From NCBI RefSeq assembly GCF_040412085.2, contig NZ_CP115921.1, positions 1,612,001 to 1,676,000 of the forward strand: 64,000 nt of DNA, read 5' to 3'. Under the pieces are notes generated by a model, which saw only the letters and a list, made by a program, of their open reading frames with translations, searched no databases and was not told where the DNA came from. Positions 1-8,358 of the stretch are shown here, one piece after another; positions within the stretch are counted from its first letter, which is position 1; every line of letters begins with the position of its first letter. This stretch comes from Vibrio sp. CB1-14. Lineage in GTDB: Bacteria; Pseudomonadota; Gammaproteobacteria; Enterobacterales; Vibrionaceae. The translations under genes were made by a program, and so were the position numbers.

Positions 1-1
1 A

Positions 2-478
2 GTAGGTTCTCATCCTTCCGGTGAAATGGGTGAAGATCCTCAGGGGATCCCAAACAACCTAATGCCATTTGTATCTCAAGTTGCTGTGGGTCGACGTGAA
101 TGTCTATCGGTCTTTGGTGACGACTATCCAACACCCGATGGTACGGGCGTTCGTGATTATATTCACGTAATGGATCTGGCAGATGGTCACATCGCCGCTC
201 TGAAAACGTTAAATGGCAAAGAAGCGCTCTCTATATACAACCTAGGAACAGGTAACGGAAGCAGCGTACTGCAAATGGTTAAAGCGTTTGAAGAAGCCTC
301 TGGTAAGCCAGTTCCTTACAAAGTTGTGGAACGTCGCCCAGGTGATATCGCTGAATGCTGGGCAGATCCTAGCAAAGCTAACAAAGAGCTTGGCTGGAAG
401 GCGACACGTACCTTATCCGATATGACAGCAGATGGATGGCGCTGGCAGTCGCAGAATCCGACTGGTTATCCAGAGTAA
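2..478 (+). CDS. galE: UDP-glucose 4-epimerase, C-terminal part (5' end outside window)
   Basis: The reading frame is open from the left edge, so only about the last 158 residues are present. It starts inside the conserved stretch [19 protein letters not shown] and continues through QVAVGRR and the [18 protein letters not shown] block, which are hallmark segments of GalE of the short-chain dehydrogenase/reductase superfamily. The enzyme interconverts UDP-glucose and UDP-galactose in the cytoplasm with bound NAD, feeding the Leloir pathway and surface polysaccharide precursors. The stop is followed closely by a rho-independent terminator, so this is the last gene of its transcription unit. Identification is secure; the N-terminal NAD-binding half cannot be assessed. 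Confidence 0.95.
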   Translation, partial: VGSHPSGEMGEDPQGIPNNLMPFVSQVAVGRRECLSVFGDDYPTPDGTGVRDYIHVMDLADGHIAALKTLNGKEALSIYNLGTGNGSSVLQMVKAFEEASGKPVPYKVVERRPGDIAECWADPSKANKELGWKATRTLSDMTADGWRWQSQNPTGYPE

Positions 479-505
479 TCTGGTGGTTTGTCGCATAAAC
501 TTAAC

Positions 506-531
506 AAAAGGCGCTAAAAGCGCCTTTTTTT
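506..531 (+). terminator. rho-independent terminator after galE
   Basis: The inverted repeat AGGCGC-TAAA-GCGCCT is followed by a run of T residues, 28 bases after the galE stop codon. Confidence 0.85.
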
Positions 532-646
532 GATCCAAGTCGCCTTATTTATTGAATAAAAAATATCATATTGTTGAATATTTGCTAAAATGGTTTCAGT
601 ACTTAATTTAACCAGTAAAATTAGTCTTGAACCACAAGGAGACTCC

Positions 647-721
647 ATGGAGTTAGCACTCATCATTGCTTTCGTTGTAGCTGCGGTTGTAATGGTTAAA
701 AAAGAAATGGCTGCAAAATAG
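647..721 (+). CDS. 24-residue single-span membrane peptide
   Basis: A short frame starts at ATG 647, six bases after AAGGAG, which is a strong ribosome binding site. It encodes an acidic N-terminus (MELAL), a hydrophobic run of about 14 residues rich in Ala, Val and Ile, and a basic C-terminus (VKKEMAAK). This is the layout of a small inner-membrane peptide. It sits alone between the galE terminator and its own terminator at 775-800, so it looks like a separate transcription unit. I do not recognise a named family. The support is the ribosome site, the amphipathic layout and the bracketing terminators, since the length alone proves little. Confidence 0.6.
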   Translation: MELALIIAFVVAAVVMVKKEMAAK

Positions 722-774
722 TCTTCATTCATACATTTTATTTACAAATCTTTTAACTGAATGAAAGTATTAAC

Positions 775-800
775 AAAAACCGACGAAAGTCGGTTTTTTT
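775..800 (+). terminator. rho-independent terminator after the 24-residue ORF
   Basis: The stem AAACCGAC-GAAA-GTCGGTTT is followed by further T residues, about 55 bases downstream of the small ORF. Confidence 0.8.
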
Positions 801-964
801 ATGCGTGAAATCTGCGTATTCAACAACAACTTTTCTTTGTCGTCACGACTAAAAACAATCGTTTTATTTTTAATTGCTAAACTCTTAAGGTGCACGCTCT
901 TTCCGGTCGTTCGTAACCGGCGTTTCACACTCATAAAACAATATACCTAAAAGAGGATACTGCC

Positions 965-1870
965 ATGCGCATTGCGATTCTATCTCGCAACGAAAACTTG
1001 TACTCAACTCGTCGCCTAAAAGAAGCAGGGGAAGCGAGGGGACATCAAGTGGATATCATAGATACCCTGCATTGCTATATGGATATTACTAGTAGTAACT
1101 CTAAAGTCCGTTATATGGGTGAGGAGTTGCCTCAATACGATGCGGTGATTCCACGAATTGGTTCATCTATTACTTTCTACGGAACCGCTGTGGTTCGTCA
1201 GTTTGAAATGATGGGTACTTTCTGTGTTAACGAGTCGGTAGCGATTAGCCGTTCACGTGACAAACTGCGTTCCCTGCAGTTGCTATCACGTAAAGGCATT
1301 GGTCTACCTCGCACTGGTTTTGCAAGCAAGCCAGACGACATTCCAGATTTGATTAAAAATGTTGGTGGCGCGCCACTTGTTATCAAGCTTCTTGAAGGTA
1401 CTCAGGGCATTGGTGTGGTGCTCGCAGAGACACAAAAAGCTGCAGAAAGTGTTATCGAAGCTTTCATGGGTCTAAAAGCCAACATTTTGGTTCAAGAGTT
1501 TATCGAAGAAGCTAACGGTGCTGATATTCGTTGTTTTGTTGTCGGTGGAAAAGTGATTGCTGCAATGAAGCGACAAGCTGCCGAAGGTGAATTCCGTTCA
1601 AATCTACATCGTGGTGGTACTGCACAGCTAATCAAGCTCACTAAAGAAGAGCGTGCGACAGCGATAGCGGCTGCCAAGGCGATGGGGTTGAACTTGTGCG
1701 GGGTTGATATCCTTCAGTCGAAAAATGGTCCAGTGGTTATGGAAGTAAACTCATCACCAGGCCTAGAGGGAATTGAGAGCGCGACAAGTAAAGACGTGGC
1801 GGGCCTTATTTACGAATTTATCGAGAAAAATGCCAAGCCAAACAACAATAAAACGAAAGGACGTGGTTAA
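965..1870 (+). CDS. rimK: RimK, ATP-dependent glutamate ligase for ribosomal protein S6
   Basis: The 301-residue product matches the usual length of RimK (about 300). RimK adds glutamate residues to the C-terminus of ribosomal protein S6. The N-terminal pre-ATP-grasp segment ([18 protein letters not shown]) is followed by an ATP-grasp fold with the loop LEGTQGIGV near residue 144, the [20 protein letters not shown] segment, and the metal/ATP-binding [12 protein letters not shown] near residue 260. AGAGGATACTGCC precedes the ATG. The next gene starts three bases after the stop, and a third gene follows five bases after that, so this is the first gene of a three-gene operon. The same trio of families (RimK, a deacylase-like protein, a RimB-like protease) is known from pseudomonads. 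Confidence 0.95.
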   Translation: MRIAILSRNENLYSTRRLKEAGEARGHQVDIIDTLHCYMDITSSNSKVRYMGEELPQYDAVIPRIGSSITFYGTAVVRQFEMMGTFCVNESVAISRSRDKLRSLQLLSRKGIGLPRTGFASKPDDIPDLIKNVGGAPLVIKLLEGTQGIGVVLAETQKAAESVIEAFMGLKANILVQEFIEEANGADIRCFVVGGKVIAAMKRQAAEGEFRSNLHRGGTAQLIKLTKEERATAIAAAKAMGLNLCGVDILQSKNGPVVMEVNSSPGLEGIESATSKDVAGLIYEFIEKNAKPNNNKTKGRG

Positions 1871-1872
1871 AA

Positions 1873-2892
1873 ATGGCTAAAGAGCTTGTCATAGCGGGCG
1901 TAGAAATACGCCCTGGTGAGCGTAAAGAAATCGATATCCCAGTTGCGAAATTATACACGGACGCAGAAGTAAGTATCCCAGTCCAAGTAATACGAGCAAA
2001 GAAAGAAGGACCAGTGGTGTTTGTGAGCGCCGCTGTCCACGGGGATGAGTTAAATGGCATAGAGATTATTAGTCGCCTAATTGCAGAAAACTTAAAACTG
2101 CAGTGCGGCACGTTAATTTATGTACCTATGGTCAACGTATATGGTGTTCTAAACCAGAGCCGCTATATGCCAGACCGCCGAGATCTAAACCGTTGTTTTC
2201 CTGGCTCAAAGAAAGGATCGCTGGCTGGACGTCTAGCGCATACTTTCCTAGAGAGTATTGTTTCGCATTGTGACTATGGTATCGACCTACACACAGGCGC
2301 TATTCATCGTTCTAACTTGCCGCAAATTCGAGCAAACTTAGAAGACGAAGAAACAAAGCGTCTTGCAGAGGCCTTTGCTGTGCCGGTTTTGCTTAATGCC
2401 AACATTCGAGATGGCTCATTACGTGAAGCCGCTGTTAACCACGGCGCTCGCGTACTTCTGTATGAAGCAGGCGAGGCGCTACGATTTGATGAGCTATCTA
2501 TTCAGACCGGTGTCAAAGGCGTACTTCGCGTACTTAAAGCGCTAGGTATGACTCGCAAACGTGTATCAAAGGCAAAAACGGATCCCTTTATTGCCAACCG
2601 TAGTGACTGGACGCGTGCAGATGCGAGTGGATTTGTTAAAGAATACGTTCATTTGGGCTCTATGGTCGAGAAAGGCGAGATCCTAGCCGACATTAACGGC
2701 CCGCTGGGTAACAATATTGGTCAGGTTACGTCAAACCGCACTGGTATCATTATCGGCAAGCAAAACATTCCTCTGGTTCAAGAAGGGGAAGCTATGTATC
2801 ACATTGCGTATTTTGGAGATAACGCAGAAGAGGTATTTGAACACATCGAAATCATGCAAGAGTCGATTGTTCCAGTAGAACCGAGCATGTAA
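1873..2892 (+). CDS. succinylglutamate desuccinylase/aspartoacylase-family zinc hydrolase
   Basis: The 339-residue protein belongs to the M14-like AstE/AspA family. The visible zinc ligands are His56 and Glu59 in AAVHGDELNGIE and His140 in GIDLHTG. DRRDLNRCFPG near residues 101-111 supplies the substrate-binding Asn and Arg, and LLYEAGEALRF carries the likely catalytic Glu. A C-terminal beta domain follows. The substrate cannot be read from sequence. Because it sits between rimK and a RimB-like gene with almost no spacing, a role in removing or modifying the C-terminal glutamates added by RimK is plausible, but this is inference. It is distinct from true AstE, which lies in the arginine catabolic ast operon. 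Confidence 0.88.
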   Translation: MAKELVIAGVEIRPGERKEIDIPVAKLYTDAEVSIPVQVIRAKKEGPVVFVSAAVHGDELNGIEIISRLIAENLKLQCGTLIYVPMVNVYGVLNQSRYMPDRRDLNRCFPGSKKGSLAGRLAHTFLESIVSHCDYGIDLHTGAIHRSNLPQIRANLEDEETKRLAEAFAVPVLLNANIRDGSLREAAVNHGARVLLYEAGEALRFDELSIQTGVKGVLRVLKALGMTRKRVSKAKTDPFIANRSDWTRADASGFVKEYVHLGSMVEKGEILADINGPLGNNIGQVTSNRTGIIIGKQNIPLVQEGEAMYHIAYFGDNAEEVFEHIEIMQESIVPVEPSM

Positions 2893-2896
2893 CACT

Positions 2897-3334
2897 ATGC
2901 CAAACACATATAACGACAGAATGATCATTGGCAACTTGGAAGTTTGTAGCCTTCCTGAGTTGGGTATTTTTGATTTAGAAGTACGCATTGATACAGGTGC
3001 AAAAACCTCTTCGCTTCACGTTGACAACTTACAGCGTGTGAAACGAGATGGTCGTTTATACGTCCAATATGACTTGCATCCAGACATCTATCATTTAGAT
3101 GAGATCGTACATTGTGAATCGTTAATTTACGACTCAAGACGTATCAAATCATCCAACGGTGATTCAGAACAGCGCTGCGTTATCCAAACCTTGTTCAAAC
3201 TTGGTGACAGAGAGTGGCCCATTGAGATCACGCTAAGCAATCGCCAAGACATGTCTTATATGATGCTGTTGGGGCGTGAAGCTATGATCGACAAAGTATA
3301 CGTGGATCCAAGCAGAGCGTTTCTGATTGATTAA
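2897..3334 (+). CDS. RimB-like retropepsin-fold protein (RimK/LysX 'ATP-dependent zinc protease' family)
   Basis: The 145-residue protein carries the aspartic-protease-like motif IDTGAKTSSLH with Asp32, followed by beta-rich segments ending in MLLGREAM, as in PF05618 proteins. In Pseudomonas, the family member RimB is encoded with RimK and acts as a protease on modified S6. The gene starts five bases after the preceding stop and is the last of the rimK operon, ending at a terminator at 3359-3383. There is no signal peptide, so it is cytoplasmic. A second, lipid-anchored member of the same family lies at 45534-46217. Confidence 0.85.
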   Translation: MPNTYNDRMIIGNLEVCSLPELGIFDLEVRIDTGAKTSSLHVDNLQRVKRDGRLYVQYDLHPDIYHLDEIVHCESLIYDSRRIKSSNGDSEQRCVIQTLFKLGDREWPIEITLSNRQDMSYMMLLGREAMIDKVYVDPSRAFLID

Positions 3335-3358
3335 TCAGTCTGACTAACCAGCTTTCCT

Positions 3359-3383
3359 AGCCGCCTTTGGGCGGCTTTGTTTT
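3359..3383 (+). terminator. terminator of the rimK operon
   Basis: The stem AGCCGCC-TTT-GGGCGGCT is followed by TTGTTTT, 25 bases after the last stop of the operon. Confidence 0.85.
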
Positions 3384-3478
3384 GCTCGTATATTGGGAAC
3401 GAGAACAACCGACAGTTTCTGCCGTTAGAATGTGGTATTGAGAAATGGAGAAAGAGGGGGGAGTGAGAAAGTGGCGAC

Positions 3479-3509
3479 AAAAAAAAGCAGAGCGCTAGGC
3501 TCTACTTTT
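3479..3509 (-). terminator. terminator of maoP
   Basis: Arms of 11 bases (3483-3493 and 3499-3509) with one mismatch enclose a 5-base loop. On the minus strand the stem is followed by a T run. It lies 24 bases past the maoP stop. Confidence 0.65.
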
Positions 3510-3533
3510 GCGTTTAGGAGGAAAGATCACAAC

Positions 3534-3902
3534 TTATGCTGGCTCTAAAACGTCGTCGTTTTCCATGTCGTAATCATAGTCTTTCGCGGCTTCATGAAAC
3601 TTAGATTTACTATTCAACGTATGGAAAGCTCGTCTTCCGCGCGCCAAGCGAACGTATTTAAGCCAGGTGTGTTCCAGTTTGGATTTCGCTTTGCTAGGGT
3701 TAACAATCACTTTTGTGAAGTGTTTTTCTTCGGCGTTTTCTGGGGTAATGTCACCGCGTTCAAGCGCTAACATGGTTTCTCCGTAAGTTACCAAGATGTC
3801 TTCTTCAATCAGTGTAAAGTCACCCGATTTCGCGAATCCGCGTGGGAACTTTACTGCATCATAAAAACGTTTCTTGCCGTGGCGAAATTGAGTTTCAGTC
3901 AT
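3534..3902 (-). CDS. maoP: MaoP/YifE, DUF413 macrodomain-Ori organising protein
   Basis: The frame is open further upstream, but homology begins at MTETQFRHGKKRFYDAV, so the start is placed at 3902 (122 residues). The segments FPRGFAKSGDFT, an acidic middle, W.KY...R and RFHTLNSK match E. coli MaoP (formerly YifE). MaoP is required, with its site maoS, for organising the Ori macrodomain of the nucleoid. The gene is divergent from an hdfR-like LysR gene, the same pairing as yifE/hdfR in E. coli, which supports both calls. Confidence 0.9.
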   Translation of the reverse strand: MTETQFRHGKKRFYDAVKFPRGFAKSGDFTLIEEDILVTYGETMLALERGDITPENAEEKHFTKVIVNPSKAKSKLEHTWLKYVRLARGRRAFHTLNSKSKFHEAAKDYDYDMENDDVLEPA

Positions 3903-4155
3903 AGAGACCTCAAAGCAAATAGGTAGTAAAGCAAGGTAATTCAAGGGACTTTTTGCCATCCAAAGACGCCGAGAAGCCTTAGAATCCCGTGCTGGTTCGA
4001 TGCTGAAAATAGTTGGAAATGAACAAGAAAGAAAACGAATTGTTTTTGTCGAATGCACAAAATTTCTTTATGCTTAACTAAGCTTAATTGTGTAAGAATA
4101 CGTGGCTAACCAGAACGTTAGCTCAATCTATTAGAAATATCTTAAGAGTCACATT

Positions 4156-5043
4156 ATGGACGTAAAAGTATTCCAAACCTTCCTTGAAGTCGCTAAGGAG
4201 AAACACTTTGGTCGCGCATCCGAAAACCTCTACATCACGCAGGCCGCGGTGAGTGCACGTATCAAACAGCTCGAAGAATACTTTGATACGCGGTTGTTTA
4301 CCCGACATCGCAACAATATTCAATTGACCTCAGCGGGTCAAAGGTTGGTGGGGTACGCAGAGGTGATGGTTTCGACGCTTAAGCAGGCAACCTTTGATTT
4401 ATCTCTTGAGAGTAATAAGGCGCTGCAATTAACTCTAGGCGGCACACCCAATATCTGGGACGCATATTTGCAAAATGGTTTGAGTGTGGTGACAGACTCT
4501 TTGACTGGTTATGGCTTTGTCGCAGAGTCGTTAGGTCGCGAGCAGCTAAACCGCAAGTTGCTTGAGCGCACGTTGGATGTCGCATTTTCTTTCGATCCAT
4601 TTAAGGTGGAAGAGTTCAAGAGTCACCAAATTGCCGAACTGTCTTTGGTGTTAGTATCAACAGAACCAAATAACATTGAATCTGCGTTCAACAGTAAATA
4701 TGTTTATGTAGATTGGGGAACGCAGTTCGCGTTTGAACATGCCGATCGACACCCTAATATTCCAGCTCCTTACCTGCGTACGTCAACGGGGCGTATTGCG
4801 TTGGATTTTGTTTTGGAGAAGGGAGGCTGTGCCTATCTTCCTGCGTCGCTTGTGGAGCCTTTCATAGAGTCTGAGCAGCTATTTAGAGTCGAGGGAGCCG
4901 ATGAATGGGCTCGGCCTTTGTACATAAGTTACCGTAAAAACAGCACCTCATTAGAGGCGATTTTACAAGTTGAATCACTCATCAACACTGTTAAGCCAAC
5001 TACCTCGTTCGTCGTACAGCAGGCGGGTGAAAGTGTGGAATAA
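4156..5043 (+). CDS. hdfR: HdfR, LysR-type transcriptional regulator
   Basis: The 295-residue protein has an N-terminal winged helix-turn-helix (residues 1-60, with TFLEVAKEKHFGRASENLYITQAAVS and the LFTRHRNNI block) and a C-terminal effector-binding domain. The N-terminus closely matches E. coli HdfR ([27 protein letters not shown]), an H-NS-dependent repressor of flhDC. It is divergent from maoP, as in enterobacteria. Vibrios lack flhDC, so the target here must differ. A clean terminator follows at 5053-5077. Confidence 0.88.
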   Translation: MDVKVFQTFLEVAKEKHFGRASENLYITQAAVSARIKQLEEYFDTRLFTRHRNNIQLTSAGQRLVGYAEVMVSTLKQATFDLSLESNKALQLTLGGTPNIWDAYLQNGLSVVTDSLTGYGFVAESLGREQLNRKLLERTLDVAFSFDPFKVEEFKSHQIAELSLVLVSTEPNNIESAFNSKYVYVDWGTQFAFEHADRHPNIPAPYLRTSTGRIALDFVLEKGGCAYLPASLVEPFIESEQLFRVEGADEWARPLYISYRKNSTSLEAILQVESLINTVKPTTSFVVQQAGESVE

Positions 5044-5052
5044 AGACTTTAT

Positions 5053-5077
5053 AAAAGCCTCTTGTTAGAGGCTTTTT
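5053..5077 (+). terminator. terminator of hdfR
   Basis: The stem AAAAGCCTCT-TGTT-AGAGGCTTTTT starts nine bases after the hdfR stop. It may also serve the convergent ATPase gene. Confidence 0.85.
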
Positions 5078-5092
5078 CCTTCAGCGTTAGAG

Positions 5093-6259
5093 TTAATCAA
5101 ATCGCTTTTCAGGGATGTCAATGTCTTGCCAAACTGCATCAATGAGCCCATACAGTTCGACAATAACTTTCTTATTGGGGAGTGAGCTAATTATCATTTT
5201 TGACTCTAGTTTTCGCTCTGCGGCTTGTACCGCGCTTCGGGTTGCTTTACCGCCGATTTTCTTTACAAACGCCTGAGAAGCTTCACTGTAAATCCCACGC
5301 TGCGCATGGAGCAATAGCAAGACCGCTTTGTCTGTTTGCGTTAAGTTCTTAATGATGTCCTTATGTCCTTCCTCGGCACGAATCGCCTCTCTGATAAAAT
5401 TAACACCTTGGTTAAGCGTTCGTTGATTGGCGACCAATTCACGCATCAGGTTAATTATCCAGTGTGGTGAGTGATCAATTTCGTTCCAGAAGTCGAGCAG
5501 CTCCAAGCGGTTAATATGAATGTTATAAGAATCCTTGAGCCGGTTGGTGCAATGCTCAATGAAACCGTCATCAATCACAGGAAATTCGTTCACTTGTGCA
5601 GACTGATAGAAGGGCACTTTGTCGTCTTCAAAAGCCGCTTTCATGCCTGTCCTGCTTGAGCCAGTAAAGATCACGGTAATTCTAGAGCCGTAAGAGTCGA
5701 ACAGAGTTCTCAGGGTGTAGAGAAAGTTGTCAAAAGCACTAGATGTAGAAAGGTGTTGGAATTCATCCAATATGAAGACTACCTTAGAACCGCCAGCAGC
5801 CTCTATCACGGATTTAAGATGACTCTTAATGTTGAGTATATCTGCGTCGCTGGCAGACCTTGGTTTAAACTCGAGTTCAACTTTGGCAATTTGATTGCCA
5901 ATCGCGAGTTTTTTTATTTCTGTATTGAGGAGCCGCTTCAGCGCGCCTTCTTGCTTTATTTCATCAAGCGCTCTTGCTAACTGTTCAGCGAATTCGGTAT
6001 GAGGTGCACTCTTGTTGCCCCACATGTTGATATAGATAGGCAACAGACCGTTGTTGATAAGCTCGGGGCTTAAATCACTTAAGAAGAACGATGTCTTGCC
6101 AATCCTGCGCGTACCTAAGTACACCATTCGAGAAAATAGCGTGTCTTTACACATATTTGTTATGTGCTGTGCTAATACTGGGCGATGATAAAACCATGGG
6201 TCAGAATAAGGAATGTAACTGGGCTTACTCATAGTTGTATGACTCGGTGTACTTTTCAT
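5093..6259 (-). CDS. AAA/STAND-type ATP-binding protein of unknown role
   Basis: The 388-residue product has a Walker A motif GTRRIGKTS (about residues 49-57), a Walker B motif VVFILDEFQ (about 160-168) and a sensor-like VIFTGSSRTG (about 196-205). A C-terminal region resembles a winged helix (LTQTDKAVLLLLHAQ...). This layout is typical of archaeal-type/STAND ATPases, which are scattered among accessory genes of bacteria. No partner gene is adjacent. The start is uncertain: ATG 6259 lies only nine bases from a perfect -10 element (TATAAT, minus strand 6273-6268), while an in-frame ATG at 6232 would leave a 30-base leader. Neither has a good ribosome site. A 23-bp palindrome at 6282-6304 covers the likely -35 zone. 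The function is unknown. Confidence 0.75.
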   Translation of the reverse strand: MKSTPSHTTMSKPSYIPYSDPWFYHRPVLAQHITNMCKDTLFSRMVYLGTRRIGKTSFFLSDLSPELINNGLLPIYINMWGNKSAPHTEFAEQLARALDEIKQEGALKRLLNTEIKKLAIGNQIAKVELEFKPRSASDADILNIKSHLKSVIEAAGGSKVVFILDEFQHLSTSSAFDNFLYTLRTLFDSYGSRITVIFTGSSRTGMKAAFEDDKVPFYQSAQVNEFPVIDDGFIEHCTNRLKDSYNIHINRLELLDFWNEIDHSPHWIINLMRELVANQRTLNQGVNFIREAIRAEEGHKDIIKNLTQTDKAVLLLLHAQRGIYSEASQAFVKKIGGKATRSAVQAAERKLESKMIISSLPNKKVIVELYGLIDAVWQDIDIPEKRFD

Positions 6260-6281
6260 TGTAATTCATTATAGCAAAATG

Positions 6282-6304
6282 AATTCATCACGTCGTGATG
6301 AATT
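6282..6304. promoter_or_regulatory. perfect 23-bp palindrome upstream of the ATPase gene
   Basis: AATTCATCACG and its exact complement CGTGATGAATT flank a single central T. The palindrome lies nine bases upstream of the TATAAT element of the ATPase gene, where the -35 hexamer would be. This is the expected place for a repressor site. No regulator is encoded beside it. Confidence 0.55.
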
Positions 6305-6447
6305 AAGGTGAAGTTAGGCAGAGCAGTGGCAGTAAGACACTAGACGGCGAGCCAGATAGGGAATTGGTATTCGCTTAAAAAGAAAAATTCCCGCTTGAGC
6401 GGAGGGGCTGGCGGTTCTGGTCGTGAACCGATCTGAACCTTCGGGGT

Positions 6448-6645
6448 ATGGTGCTCTGCGAGCCGAATGTTGAGGTGTGTCGTATCCCTTTTGCGAAACC
6501 TCGTGACGTATTAGTAGCTGCATTAGGATCAGAGCATCAATGGCTACCCGTACTGATTCTGGAGGATAAACAGACCATCACTGAGCCTGAAGCGATCATT
6601 GATTACTTGGCGGAGCAATTTAGTGGGCCTCAAGTCCTCCCTTGA
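6448..6645 (+). pseudogene. remnant of a thioredoxin-fold DUF3088-like protein
   Basis: The frame encodes 65 residues containing VCRIPFAKPRDVLVAALG and HQWLPVLILED, followed by ITEPEAIIDYLAEQFSGP. These resemble the middle and C-terminal parts of DUF3088 proteins (thioredoxin/GST-N-like fold, normally about 110 residues). The N-terminal half with its Cys-containing segment is missing, the frame is stopped upstream at 6424-6426, and there is no ribosome site before the ATG. I read it as a decayed gene. It could instead be a truncated glutathione S-transferase N-domain. Confidence 0.45.
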
Positions 6646-6695
6646 ATAGTGAAAGGGGACGATGCCCCCTTTGGTACACCAAATAATGTGTGACA

Positions 6696-7151
6696 CTAGA
6701 TGCGTTCAGCCAAGTAAGCATCATAGTCTGGAATTTCAATATCCACTTCTTGCGAGAGTAGATTAGATTCAAACAAAAAGTTCGCGGTAGCGCGGTTGGT
6801 TGCGACAGGGATGTTCCATACGCTGGCAATACGTAGCAGGGCTTTTACATCAGGGTCGTGTGGTACTGCGTTAAGAGGATCCCAGAAGAAGATCAACATA
6901 TCCAGTTTCCCTTCAGAAATGAGCGCACCGATTTGTTGGTCGCCACCCATTGAGCCACTGATCATGCTTTTGATGGCAAGGCCAGTTTCCTTACTAAGCA
7001 TATTACCCGTTGTCCCTGTTGCATACAGAAAGTGACCTTGTAACTTTTCCTTGTTCTCTTGAACCCAGCGCAGAAGCTCAGGTTTGTAATGATCATGAGC
7101 CACCAGTGCGATGTGCTTGTGTGCCGGCATTGTGCGAATCGTTTTCTGCAT
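6696..7151 (-). CDS. mgsA: methylglyoxal synthase
   Basis: The 151-residue protein matches MgsA, which converts dihydroxyacetone phosphate to methylglyoxal and phosphate, a bypass of lower glycolysis under phosphate limitation. Visible motifs are [13 protein letters not shown] at the N-terminus, the phosphate-binding ATGTTG near residue 45, the catalytic MGGDQQIG, and [20 protein letters not shown] followed by [12 protein letters not shown]. It is a cytoplasmic single gene. A long inverted repeat lies about 43 bases upstream (7194-7240). Confidence 0.95.
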   Translation of the reverse strand: MQKTIRTMPAHKHIALVAHDHYKPELLRWVQENKEKLQGHFLYATGTTGNMLSKETGLAIKSMISGSMGGDQQIGALISEGKLDMLIFFWDPLNAVPHDPDVKALLRIASVWNIPVATNRATANFLFESNLLSQEVDIEIPDYDAYLAERI

Positions 7152-7193
7152 GTACTTTTGTTCCTAATTATCTATTTTTGAATTCTGCTCGTT

Positions 7194-7240
7194 CTAATTC
7201 GAATGCACACAATAGGCTGACGTGAGTGCATTCGAATTAG
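7194..7240. repeat. 15-bp perfect inverted repeat between torT and mgsA
   Basis: The left arm CTAATTCGAATGCAC (7194-7208) is perfectly complemented by GTGCATTCGAATTAG (7226-7240), with a 17-base spacer. It is downstream of torT and upstream of mgsA, both minus strand. No T run follows on either strand, so it is not a standard terminator. It could be an operator or an RNA hairpin in the mgsA leader. Confidence 0.6.
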
Positions 7241-7329
7241 TTTGATTTAAGTTATTGATATTAAAATCAAGCTTCATACTACGCATCACAACCAAAGCTC
7301 GCAATGAGCTTCCTTGGTATCTGTGACAA

Positions 7330-8358
7330 TTAATGCTCTTCGACACTAAAAATAGGCCTGAATGCACTGGGAGACAAGGATTCCCCGATGATTTGTTCAT
7401 CAAGTGAATCAGGTGTTAGCACTTCAATTTTAGGTGCAAGATCTGTTTCGTAGGGCTCATCTCGTAAATAATGTACGGCTTGACGGATAGACAATTGACC
7501 TTGCTCTACCATTTTGTCTGTCGGTGCAAACTCTACTTTGTTGCGAAGTAAGCCGCGATATACCCCGTGACTCAGGTAAATCGATAGAAGCTTGATATCA
7601 GAGTGGTGCGGCTGTGCACGTAGCTCACTAATAGCAGCTTCAATAGCAACTGCGCTGCCAACGACATAATCGAGGTTCGGGTAGTTTTCAATGACCTCTT
7701 GAACTAGGTTACGTTGTAACTCCTTGTCATTGTCTGCCCATAGGGTTTCAACAATGTTTACATCACTGTGTTTGACTGCTTCTAGAAATCCAAGAATGAC
7801 AGGCTTTGTCCCACCACTTGATTCTGGGCCAGGAAGAAAAGCCACATCGACGACACCACTGCCTTTAGGGTGCTGCTCTGCCAAGTGTTTACCGACTCGA
7901 TGACCCATCCAGTACCAATCAACGCCGACAACACCTTTTACGTGTTGACGTTGCGCTTTATCGACAATGAGATGATTTACTGTCGCAAATACAGGCGTGT
8001 CTTGTGTGTAGCGACTTAAATCCTGGCTAAATGCGGTGGGAGAGACGGTACCAAGAATGATCGCATCGGCGCCCCAGTCGCGGCAGGCGATAAGTTGCGC
8101 ACGCTGTTTGTCTATATTCGGATAACCCCCAGACTCCAAGACCTTGAGGGTAATATTCTGCTTCTCTGCCTCTGTCACCATCCCATAGTTTACGGATAGC
8201 CAGTATGAGTCTTTAAGGTGTGGGTAAATGGCGCACACTTTTTCTGACTCCGGTGCGTTCTTAACAGTAGTGGCATTTGCTGCATTACTGCTCAGTGGAA
8301 CACTGGTGGCAATCATTAGCGCACAAATTGTCGAAAAAAAGTGAGTTTTATTAGGCAT
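7330..8358 (-). CDS. torT: TorT, periplasmic TMAO-sensing protein
   Basis: The 342-residue protein equals the length of E. coli TorT and shares its diagnostic stretches: CAIYPHLKDSYWLSVNYGM, LKVLESGGY, FLPGPESSGGTKPVILGF, ADNDKELQRNLVQEV and IYLSHGVYRGL. The N-terminus is a signal peptide (hydrophobic core up to about SNAANA). TorT is a periplasmic-binding-protein-like subunit that presents trimethylamine N-oxide to the sensor kinase TorS. It is divergent from torS (93 bases from its start to the torS frame opening). The response regulator TorR and the reductase genes are not in the window. Confidence 0.93.
   Translation of the reverse strand: MPNKTHFFSTICALMIATSVPLSSNAANATTVKNAPESEKVCAIYPHLKDSYWLSVNYGMVTEAEKQNITLKVLESGGYPNIDKQRAQLIACRDWGADAIILGTVSPTAFSQDLSRYTQDTPVFATVNHLIVDKAQRQHVKGVVGVDWYWMGHRVGKHLAEQHPKGSGVVDVAFLPGPESSGGTKPVILGFLEAVKHSDVNIVETLWADNDKELQRNLVQEVIENYPNLDYVVGSAVAIEAAISELRAQPHHSDIKLLSIYLSHGVYRGLLRNKVEFAPTDKMVEQGQLSIRQAVHYLRDEPYETDLAPKIEVLTPDSLDEQIIGESLSPSAFRPIFSVEEH

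Larger units (their letters stand above)
6260..6695. other. gap between the ATPase gene and mgsA
   Basis: This stretch contains the ATPase promoter and palindrome, roughly 140 bases of apparently non-coding DNA, and the DUF3088-like remnant at 6448-6645. I see no intact gene, tRNA or strong terminator, only a weak short stem near 6391-6404. Confidence 0.5.

Noticed and set aside
3903..4058. N-terminal extension of maoP to position 4058
   Set aside because: Homology with MaoP/YifE begins at MTETQF, and the upstream codons lie in the intergenic region shared with hdfR.
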